This document shows positions 1 to 4,492 of a DNA stretch of 9,779 nt, piece after piece. Source of the stretch: Candidatus Cloacimonadota bacterium (lineage in GTDB: Bacteria > Cloacimonadota > Cloacimonadia > Cloacimonadales > TCS61); NCBI GenBank assembly GCA_018654125.1, contig JABIME010000254.1, positions 1 to 9,779 on the forward strand. Direction: 5' to 3'. The position numbers and the translations under genes were made by a program. Position 1 is the stretch's first letter. Every line of letters starts with the position of its first letter. The notes beneath the pieces are model-generated. The model did no database searches, was not told the origin of the DNA, and worked only from the letters and a program-made list of their open reading frames with translations.

Positions 1-20
1 ATTTCTTCGCTTGTTGGCAT
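1..20 (-). CDS. Start of an unidentified gene running off the left edge
   Basis: On the minus strand an ATG at 20-18 opens a frame reading MPTSEE before the window ends. It is preceded by GAGGA with 7 bases of spacing, a good ribosome binding site. A second ATG at 27-25 in another frame sits directly against the GAGGA with no spacing, so it is a poorer start. Only six codons are visible and no family can be assigned. In tailed phages the gene after the small terminase is commonly the large terminase, but nothing here tests that. Confidence 0.4.
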
Positions 21-95
21 AACTCATTCCTCAATTTTTGTATCCCTAACAGGGAGAGTTTTTTAAAAACAAATATAGCTTTAATGATTGAAAGA

Positions 96-186
96 TGGCG
101 GCGAGGGTGGGATTTGAACCCACGGTGGCGTTTCCGCCACTACTGGTTATGAATCAGTTGCCTTAAACCACTTATGCAACCTCGCC
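96..186 (-). tRNA. Class II (long variable arm) tRNA, serine-like body, anticodon CAU, CCA encoded
   Basis: The minus strand folds as a full cloverleaf. The acceptor GGCGAGG (186-180) pairs with CCTCGCC (106-100). The T arm is GTGGG-TTCAAAT-CCCAC (123-107). The discriminator is G (99) and CCA is encoded (98-96). The anticodon arm is ACTGA-TTCATAA-CCAGT, giving anticodon CAT, with an A-C mismatch closing the loop. The variable arm is a 6-bp hairpin, GTGGCG-GAAA-CGCCAC. The D arm contains GGTTTAAGGC, typical of tRNA-Ser, but its third stem pair is an A-G mismatch. A long variable arm plus discriminator G are the main seryl-tRNA synthetase determinants, and that enzyme does not read the anticodon. 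CAU normally belongs to class I Met or Ile2 tRNAs, so an automatic label of tRNA-Met would be misleading. It lies 12 bases after a terminator, inside the element. Confidence 0.88.
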
Positions 187-195
187 GACCTCGCC
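180..195 (-). repeat. Tandem duplication of the tRNA 5' acceptor strand
   Basis: On the minus strand GGCGAGGTC is followed directly by GGCGAGGTT. The second copy is the real 5' acceptor strand of the tRNA; the first, nine bases upstream, could pair equally well with its 3' strand. The result is two possible 5' ends separated by nine bases. Confidence 0.7.
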
Positions 196-197
196 AC

Positions 198-232
198 AAA
201 AAAGAGGACTCAGAAAAAAAATCCAAGTCCTC
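198..232 (-). terminator. Intrinsic terminator upstream of the phage tRNA
   Basis: On the minus strand GAGGACT (232-226) and AGTCCTC (210-204) form a 7-bp stem with a 15-base U-rich loop, followed at once by six T residues (203-198). It would stop leftward transcription coming from the small terminase side. It lies 12 bases before the tRNA, so the tRNA may be separated from the early operon, or depend on read-through. Confidence 0.72.
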
Positions 233-445
233 AAATGTCTTAACCAACACAACCAACATACAAGACATCGGTAGCACAAGCGTCAACCACTAATTCATAA
301 CCAATGCCAAACTTATTTTCAATCATAAAACCTGTCAAATTATTTTTTAACTATTTAACGAATAAGTGTTTAATCAGCATAGATTTACACCACAAACCAA
401 CAACTAAAATAGCACGTAACATATGTACGCCACGAACTACAAAAA

Positions 446-513
446 AGTTCGCATAACCAACCTATAGTTATTGTAAAAGTTCGCATTAACTCCAACTTTT
501 AGTTCGCATTAAC
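446..513. repeat. Three iteron-like direct repeats, AGTTCGCAT(T)AAC
   Basis: Copies are AGTTCGCATAAC (446-457), AGTTCGCATTAAC (478-490) and AGTTCGCATTAAC (501-513). Read on the minus strand, two of them are preceded by GTTGG, extending the similarity. Spacings are 32 and 23 bases. Ordered direct repeats in a non-coding stretch next to a terminase gene are typical of protein-binding arrays: terminase recognition, replication initiator or regulator. Confidence 0.65.
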
Positions 514-582
514 TTTTTTCCTGTTTATACTACACTTCTTTGATTTTCATATAATGTTCAATTACCAATGTAAAATTAAATA

Positions 583-617
583 CAGTAATAAAATGGATAA
601 TAAGATTTGTGTGTCAA
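583..617 (-). promoter_or_regulatory. Possible leftward promoter in the non-coding region
   Basis: The minus strand has a perfect TTGACA (617-612). Seventeen bases later comes ATTTTA, only a weak -10 match; TATTAT occurs closer but with short spacing. If real, it would drive a roughly 380-base transcript through the iterons to the terminator at 232-198, with no substantial gene inside. Confidence 0.25.
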
Positions 618-661
618 GAATAATAGTCTTTGATAGTGTGTAACAAATGGGAAGGTTTCAT
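614..661 (-). CDS. Possible 15-codon micro-ORF
   Basis: Directly after the small terminase stop, the minus strand carries AGGAG nine bases before an ATG at 661-659. The frame reads MKPSHLLHTIKDYYS and then TGA. An in-frame ATG at 670-668 is too close to the AGGAG. The ribosome site is as strong as those of the neighbouring genes, but fifteen codons give no family signal. It may be a leader peptide, a decayed gene start or chance. Confidence 0.2.
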   Translation of the reverse strand: MKPSHLLHTIKDYYS

Positions 662-682
662 ACACCTCATCTCCTAAACAAG

Positions 683-1120
683 TTATGATAAGTCTTCAAT
701 AAATCCTTGAATATCTTTTTTACGTTGTTCACTCAATTCATATTGAGTACGCATATCTTTTTTGTCGATTAACCCTAATTCTCTTGCAACAATATTATGC
801 TGGTATATACCAACCATTGCTCCAGTAATTTTATCTTCATAGATCTCACTATTTATCGCGCGTATGATATCCGCATATTTGGAATATCTGTTACCTTTAT
901 CTGCCTTATAATCATCTAATTTGGCTAATATCCCATTTTTCCTTAACCAGATTTCGAATCCGCTCCAAGTATATGGTACTTCTCGATCCACACTAACCTG
1001 TTTTCCTGCTTTAGAATTCCAATAATTCTGTTGCTTTGGATTCTTCTTACAATATTTTTTGTATTTCTCAAAATACTCATATAGTAACTCAGGTGTTTTA
1101 ACATTCTTTTGTGTTGGCAT
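683..1120 (-). CDS. terS: Phage small terminase subunit, P22 gp3-like DNA-packaging family
   Basis: This 145-residue protein should recognise the phage DNA and recruit the large terminase motor for packaging. It follows the layout I know for the GP3_package family: an N-terminal block (tPELLYEYFEKYKKYCKKNP), a conserved W-S-G-F-E-I-W-L-R-K-N-G-I block near residues 55-67, then Y-K-A-D-K, Y-S-K-Y-A-D-I-I-R-A-I-N-S-E-I, D-K-I-T-G-A-M-V-G-I-Y and a final N-I-V-A-R-E-L-G-L. P22 gp3 is of similar size (about 160 residues). I chose the ATG at 1120 because AGGAGG (1133-1128) lies seven bases before it. A longer frame from 1189 would lack such a site and overlap the helicase gene. It is last in the visible early operon. 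In satellites of the PICI type a lone small terminase redirects packaging; whether a large terminase follows cannot be seen. Confidence 0.87.
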   Translation of the reverse strand: MPTQKNVKTPELLYEYFEKYKKYCKKNPKQQNYWNSKAGKQVSVDREVPYTWSGFEIWLRKNGILAKLDDYKADKGNRYSKYADIIRAINSEIYEDKITGAMVGIYQHNIVARELGLIDKKDMRTQYELSEQRKKDIQGFIEDLS

Positions 1121-1127
1121 TTCATTT

Positions 1128-1133
1128 CCTCCT
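1128..1133 (-). promoter_or_regulatory. Ribosome binding site that fixes the small terminase start
   Basis: AGGAGG on the minus strand, seven bases before the ATG at 1120. It lies inside the longer frame that would start at 1189 and argues that the protein begins MPTQKN. Confidence 0.75.
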
Positions 1134-1163
1134 TGCACACATATTTCCTTTTCATTTTTGTCT

Positions 1164-2459
1164 CTAAAGCGCTTTGATCCAATCCTCAAATCTCTGAAAA
1201 GCTAAAACAGACTGTAATTCTATACCACCTGTTCGCCCATTTCTATTCTTTGTTATTTGTAATGTGGCATAATCTTCTGGCATTTCTTTGCCATTAAGTT
1301 TTGGGAAATGTGTTGTTTTTATAAATTTAGATTTATATTCAAACACTTCTCTTCTTAATTTCAATACAACATCAGCATCGTTTTCTAAATCTTCTGCTTC
1401 TCTCGTTATTCCTTCGTGGTTTACTTGACTACCGATAAAGAAAGGGCAATTGAAGTGCTGTGCCATTGCACCAAATTCTTCTGATAAATTGGCTAATTCT
1501 CTTTGCCTTGAATGTCCTTTTGGTGTTCTTATCTTTTGGATATAATCAATTATAACAAAATCTAACCTACCCAATTTATTCTTTAACATTAATAACTTAG
1601 AGTGGATTTGTGCAACAGTTAAGCCTCGTTTAGTTGATATAATGACAGGATATTGTGATATTTCTTCACTTGCTTTCTGGTATCTTTCAAGTTGTTCTTT
1701 ATTCATTTTACCCATCGAGATATCGGCATAATCTATTTCACCTATTCTTGCAATTTCACGATTTATAATATCTTCTTTCCGCATTTCAAGATTGATAAGA
1801 ACGCCTTTATTGCCTCTACGAGCATTGAAAAAAGCAATCTGGTTTAGTAGAACTGTTTTACCGACTGATTTCTTGGCGGCTATTACGATTAGGTCAGCAG
1901 GTTTGAATATAACTTTTTTATTAAGATCATAAATGTTCGTATGCAATCCAATATGTACTTTGTTATTATGGATATTATCGGTTTGTTTTATTGCCGACAC
2001 TACTGCTTCCTGTACAGTAAATACAAACTCTTCATTTTTAGTATCTATATTCATAAAACTTTCAATTGCAAAATCAACAGTATCTTCAATCGGTTCGTTT
2101 GCACCGACTTTATTATTTATCTTCGCAGTCAACTTTTTAACATTATTCATTAGGGTATATTTTGATATTAAATCTATGTGTTCGTCTATATGATCGTCAG
2201 AATACACAGCATCCTCAAAATCTTTATATAACCAACTCTCGCTTACTTCCATTCCAAGCTTCTTTATTTCAGAAGATAATGTTAAGATGTCAATTTTCGT
2301 GTTTTTTGAGAATAGACTATTTATTGCTTTGAATATATTTCTAAGTTCAGGCTCTGAGAAATTGTCTATTGTTAATTTCTCAATAACTTTAGTTACAGCT
2401 ACTTCTGATATTAGACAAGCAGATAAAGCTAAAGCTTGTGCATTTTTGTATTCCTTCAT
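1164..2459 (-). CDS. dnaB: Replicative DNA helicase, DnaB family (phage type)
   Basis: A 431-residue ATP-driven hexameric helicase that unwinds DNA at the element's replication fork. Residues 1 to about 100 match the helical DnaB N-terminal domain; a linker region (100-165) leads to the RecA-like motor. Walker A is AKKSVGKT (195-202), changed from the usual S/P-x-M-G-K-T form but keeping G, K and T. NLEM (223-226) carries the likely catalytic Glu225. Walker B is FVIIDYIQ (301-308) with Asp305. GSQVNHEG (343-350) fits the later DnaB sensor motif (usually S-Q-L-N/S-R). ITKNRNGRTG (402-411) matches the conserved K-x-R-x-G-x-x-G near the end. The length is slightly below cellular DnaB (about 450-470). 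The start ATG shares one base with the stop of the initiator gene (TAATG), preceded by GGGGAG, so the two are translationally coupled, as expected for an initiator and loader acting with its helicase. Confidence 0.93.
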   Translation of the reverse strand: MKEYKNAQALALSACLISEVAVTKVIEKLTIDNFSEPELRNIFKAINSLFSKNTKIDILTLSSEIKKLGMEVSESWLYKDFEDAVYSDDHIDEHIDLISKYTLMNNVKKLTAKINNKVGANEPIEDTVDFAIESFMNIDTKNEEFVFTVQEAVVSAIKQTDNIHNNKVHIGLHTNIYDLNKKVIFKPADLIVIAAKKSVGKTVLLNQIAFFNARRGNKGVLINLEMRKEDIINREIARIGEIDYADISMGKMNKEQLERYQKASEEISQYPVIISTKRGLTVAQIHSKLLMLKNKLGRLDFVIIDYIQKIRTPKGHSRQRELANLSEEFGAMAQHFNCPFFIGSQVNHEGITREAEDLENDADVVLKLRREVFEYKSKFIKTTHFPKLNGKEMPEDYATLQITKNRNGRTGGIELQSVLAFQRFEDWIKAL

Positions 2460-3193
2460 TACATACTCCCCACAGAGTTGTCTATATCAGACAAATTGTT
2501 TTTCTTATCATGTTTATACCAGCTTTGAATTGTTAAATTAAGTGAACTGTATTTTGTGTTCTTTTTATAATTTTCTATCCTATCACATAAATCATCAATC
2601 TGCTCTTTAGTTATTCCTTTATCTTTTAAGTTTTCAAATTCTGATTTTAATAATGAAAGATGTGCGAATTTTCGGTATATCTTTTTCTTTTCATTATTAC
2701 TCTTCTTATCATTCTTGTTAATGGATGGTAAGCATTGGTTGCTTGTTGGTTGCTTGTTGGTTGTTTCGTTAGTTGCTTCGCTGGTTGCTTCATAATTTAC
2801 TGGTGTCTGGTATTTGTCATAATTTAATACAGTTATGAGACAACCTCTTGGTTTCTTCATTAGTTTAATCATTGAGTGCTTCTTTAGGTTCTTCATAGCT
2901 ACCTTCATCTGATTTTCGCTATATTGCTCTTTTCTGTAGCCGATATTCCATGATAAATTTTCCCTGATTTCAGAATATTTTCTAAACAACTGACCTCGCT
3001 TTATCGTGAGTCCGTTGTATTTTGCATCTTTATGATTTGCTTCTCTCAATAAGTAATCCCAAACTTCACGAACAACAGGTGCTGAATGAGTAATCCAGCT
3101 ATTTTTTATTTGCCTTGCCTTTATGTAATATCCACCTGAAATTCTATCATATGTAGTTGGATTATTACTTACCTTTTCGTTTCCTGTATTCAT
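2459..3193 (-). CDS. Phage replication initiator / replisome organizer (winged-helix, DnaD/O-like role)
   Basis: A 244-residue protein likely to bind the element's origin and load the helicase encoded just downstream. Residues about 20-130 look like a winged-helix DNA-binding domain of phage replication proteins (GYYIKARQIKNSWITHS, then VREVWDYLLREANHK, GLTIKRGQLFRKYSEI and a C-terminal LITVLNYDKYQ strand). Residues about 132-155 are a Thr/Asn/Gln-rich linker encoded by tandem DNA repeats. The C-terminal part (KFAHLSLLKSEF ... YKKNTKYSSLNLTIQSWYKHD) matches the end of many phage replisome organizers. The ATG at 3193 has AGGAA with seven bases of spacing, inside the last codons of the SpoVG-like gene, with which it overlaps by 29 bases. 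An origin embedded in the initiator gene, as in lambda O, is well known. The exact family is not certain. Confidence 0.8.
   Translation of the reverse strand: MNTGNEKVSNNPTTYDRISGGYYIKARQIKNSWITHSAPVVREVWDYLLREANHKDAKYNGLTIKRGQLFRKYSEIRENLSWNIGYRKEQYSENQMKVAMKNLKKHSMIKLMKKPRGCLITVLNYDKYQTPVNYEATSEATNETTNKQPTSNQCLPSINKNDKKSNNEKKKIYRKFAHLSLLKSEFENLKDKGITKEQIDDLCDRIENYKKNTKYSSLNLTIQSWYKHDKKNNLSDIDNSVGSM
2735..2792. repeat. Five tandem 11-12 bp repeats inside the initiator gene, candidate replication origin
   Basis: Plus-strand units are TTGGTTGCTTG (2735-2745), TTGGTTGCTTG (2746-2756), TTGGTTGTTTCG (2757-2768), TTAGTTGCTTCG (2769-2780) and CTGGTTGCTTCA (2781-2792). On the coding strand the three 12-bp units give EATS, EATN and ETTN. 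The two 11-bp units shift the reading phase and give KQPTSNQ while keeping nearly the same DNA. AT-rich DNA flanks both sides. This is the layout of iterons in phage origins. Confidence 0.7.
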
Positions 3194-3431
3194 CTATCAC
3201 TTCCTTTTCAATCAGTTCAAGTAATTCATCCTTTAATTCAATTGCTTTCTCGTAGTAATGACCACCACGATCAACCCAGTGCAATAACGGAACATCAACC
3301 CTTAATCCATTATTCAATTTAATTATTCTCATTTGATTGATAATCATTCCGTAAATTTTGATTGATACTGTAGCGATTAGATTGCCTTTACTAATTACCT
3401 TCATTCCTATTATTTCAATTTTTTTATTCAT
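3165..3431 (-). CDS. SpoVG-like small DNA/RNA-binding protein
   Basis: An 88-residue protein whose whole length fits the SpoVG family: I-x-G-M-K-V-I-S-K-G-N-L-I-A-T-V-S-I at the start, then M-R-I-I-K-L-N-N-G-L-R-V-D-V-P (residues about 34-48), and a helical end KDELLELIEKEVIDEYRK like the N-x-x-x-R-x-x-I-x-x-x-V-L-x-E-Y end of Bacillus SpoVG. SpoVG proteins bind nucleic acids and modulate gene expression; some phages carry relatives. The segment between the strand block and the final helix (LHWVDRGGHYYEKAIEL) differs from cellular SpoVG. The ATG at 3431 follows AAAGGA at about ten bases. The gene starts 11 bases after its upstream neighbour and overlaps the initiator gene by 29 bases, so it belongs to the early operon. 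A role in replication or early gene control is inference. Confidence 0.7.
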   Translation of the reverse strand: MNKKIEIIGMKVISKGNLIATVSIKIYGMIINQMRIIKLNNGLRVDVPLLHWVDRGGHYYEKAIELKDELLELIEKEVIDEYRKRKGK

Positions 3432-3442
3432 TTGTTTTTCCT

Positions 3443-3793
3443 TTAATCTATTTTAGGGTTGAATGGGTAAATACGATGCCCTAATCTCTTTTCTTTATTA
3501 TTCAACCAGCGACCATTCTTAAAAATTCTTCGAGAATGGCTTCCAGTTGCAAATAAATGGGGTAATATTGGGTTATCTGTTTCAAAGGAATATAGTTTCT
3601 CATCTGTCTCCCATTCGTTAAAAATCACACCTTCTTTTTTCAACTGGGAGTAGATTTTATATGACCAGCATATTACTTTCAGAATAGTTTCTGATTTCCG
3701 GTAGATTTCCATGTTCTTAAGAAGTAGAAATTGATCGTTGCATTCATCCTTATACAAAAGATGTCTGTATTGTTCACTGATTAAATTCTTCAT
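3443..3793 (-). CDS. Unknown 116-residue early protein
   Basis: I do not recognise this protein. It is rich in Lys, Glu, Tyr and aromatic residues, with no signal peptide, membrane segment or cysteine pairs. The N-terminal half (EQYRHLLYKDECNDQFLLLKNMEIYRKSETILKVICWSYKIYSQLKKEG) looks helical. The C-terminal half contains ATGSHSRRIFKNGRWLNNKEKRLGHRIYPFNP, basic enough to touch nucleic acid. The ATG at 3793 is preceded by AAGGA with eight bases. It lies 24 bases after the zinc-ribbon gene and 11 bases before the SpoVG-like gene, all in one direction, so it is part of the early operon. Function unknown. Confidence 0.68.
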   Translation of the reverse strand: MKNLISEQYRHLLYKDECNDQFLLLKNMEIYRKSETILKVICWSYKIYSQLKKEGVIFNEWETDEKLYSFETDNPILPHLFATGSHSRRIFKNGRWLNNKEKRLGHRIYPFNPKID

Positions 3794-3817
3794 TGTTTTT
3801 TCCTTTTGTAAAGTAAC

Positions 3818-3958
3818 TTATTTAGATTTATCTGGTTTATAAGAACCTTTAATCAAAACTGAACCACAATCTGAACAGCGAACATCATAAAGTGCTTTGT
3901 TGATTAGCTTATTCTGGTTACGCTTTCCACATTCCTGACAAATATATTTGATATCCAT
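3818..3958 (-). CDS. 46-residue zinc-ribbon protein
   Basis: The minus strand from ATG 3958 reads a short protein with two C-x2-C knuckles: Cys7 and Cys10 (CQEC), Cys28 and Cys31 (CSDC), spaced as in a single zinc ribbon. It ends in a basic tail (KGSYKPDKSK) at a TAA. GAGGT four bases before the ATG overlaps the stop region of the excisionase-like gene, which suggests coupling. Small zinc ribbons of this type are common in phage early regions (Com-like translational regulators, nucleic-acid adaptors), but the family and target are not clear. The four-cysteine pattern and ribosome site make a real gene likely in spite of its size. Confidence 0.75.
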   Translation of the reverse strand: MDIKYICQECGKRNQNKLINKALYDVRCSDCGSVLIKGSYKPDKSK

Positions 3959-3965
3959 ATTGACC

Positions 3966-4229
3966 TCACTTGCTGGAAATAATATTGTTGATTGCTTCTT
4001 GCTCGATCTGCGTAGCAGTTTTGCACAAATTCAGATTATCTACACCCATAATAAACTTATCTAAATCCTCACGTTTAAAGTAGATACGTCTGCCATTAAG
4101 CTTATAATGTCTTAATTTCTTTTGATGTAGATAACTGTATATTGTTGATGTTTTAAGTCGCAAATAGTCTGCACACTCTGTTACTGTTAACCAAGGACTC
4201 TCGATTTGATTCTTTGCTTTTTGTTCCAT
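3966..4229 (-). CDS. Excisionase / AlpA-like MerR-type helix-turn-helix protein
   Basis: An 87-residue DNA-binding protein. Residues 14-61 (LTVTECADYLRLKTSTIYSYLHQKKLRHYKLNGRRIYFKREDLDKFI in outline) are the excisionase-type winged helix-turn-helix: first helix ECADYLR, recognition helix TSTIYSYLHQ, wing K-L-N-G-R-R-I-Y-F and closing helix R-E-D-L-D-K-F. A short helical tail follows. Such proteins direct integrase towards excision or act as AlpA-type activators of the excision and early genes. The ATG at 4229 follows GAGG with seven bases of T-rich spacing. It is first in the leftward early operon, downstream of the control region at 4230-4492, separated from the integrase by the 446-codon gene. 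Excision factor versus transcription regulator cannot be told from sequence. Confidence 0.82.
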   Translation of the reverse strand: MEQKAKNQIESPWLTVTECADYLRLKTSTIYSYLHQKKLRHYKLNGRRIYFKREDLDKFIMGVDNLNLCKTATQIEQEAINNIISSK

Positions 4230-4254
4230 AAAAAAACCTCACATTATTCTTTTT

Positions 4255-4276
4255 GTAGTTTGACGAATGAAACTAC
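4255..4276. promoter_or_regulatory. Inverted repeat in the leader of the excisionase-like gene
   Basis: GTAGTTT (4255-4261) and AAACTAC (4270-4276) form a perfect 7-bp dyad around 8 bases. It lies about 26 bases before the excisionase-like ATG and has no T-run on either strand, so it is not a terminator. It may be an operator or a leader hairpin. Confidence 0.45.
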
Positions 4277-4349
4277 ACAGACAAAATGATGAAAAGCTAA
4301 GGGTGTCGTAAATCATTATTTTGCAAAGAGATAGATGTTTACCTGTTGT

Positions 4350-4373
4350 GTAACTGTTACAAAAAGTATTATA
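4350..4373 (-). promoter_or_regulatory. Early leftward promoter (-10 box) with overlapping palindromic operator
   Basis: The minus strand has a perfect TATAAT (4373-4368). Seven bases downstream begins the palindrome GTAACAGTTAC (4360-4350), so it would cover the transcription start. No good TTGACA lies at the right distance; a promoter with a weak -35 usually needs an activator. It would drive the excisionase-to-terminase operon with a leader of about 130 bases. Confidence 0.5.
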
Positions 4374-4458
4374 GAAAATAGGCAAAACATGATACTAATC
4401 TAAAGTCTTCCTAAATAGTTAAAAAAGATAAAAATGAAGTTTACGTGCTTTAAAATTT

Positions 4459-4469
4459 GTAACTGTTAC
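4459..4469. promoter_or_regulatory. Second copy of the 11-bp palindrome
   Basis: GTAACTGTTAC, identical to the copy at 4350-4360 and 109 bases away from it (about ten helical turns). It lies just after the stop of the 446-codon gene. Paired operators at this distance could support DNA looping by a repressor. Confidence 0.5.
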
Positions 4470-4492
4470 GAGATTTGAAAAAAAAATGATAT

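Larger units (their letters stand above)
233..682. other. About 450-base region without a substantial gene between small terminase and terminator
   Basis: No convincing open frame longer than a few codons is seen on either strand. The region holds three copies of an AGTTCGCATTAAC-type repeat (446-513), a 6-bp inverted repeat CGAACT/AGTTCG (433-438 and 446-451), scattered AACCAAC-type words (about 240-260, 297, 392, 455), a promoter-like sequence and a 15-codon frame. Its place beside the small terminase gene suggests packaging-site, origin or small-RNA functions; none can be proved from sequence alone. Confidence 0.6.

Noticed and set aside
43..66. TCCCT-AAC-AGGGA hairpin followed by T residues, as a rightward terminator
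   Set aside because: The stem is only five base pairs with a three-base loop and an intervening GAG, and there is no rightward gene for it to end.
446..513. CRISPR array
   Set aside because: The repeats are only 12-13 bases, spacings are irregular and short, and no cas gene is near.
1121..1189. Longer start for the small terminase at 1189
   Set aside because: It would add 23 residues without family similarity and overlap the helicase gene, while AGGAGG sits seven bases before the ATG at 1120.
1933..2541. Several rightward frames opposite the helicase and initiator genes
   Set aside because: They are antisense shadows of well-supported genes with Phe/Ser/Ile-rich compositions typical of reversed AT-rich coding DNA.
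4478..4492. Terminator of the 446-codon gene
   Set aside because: A nine-T run exists on the minus strand, but only a weak ATAT/ATAT stem without G-C pairs precedes it.
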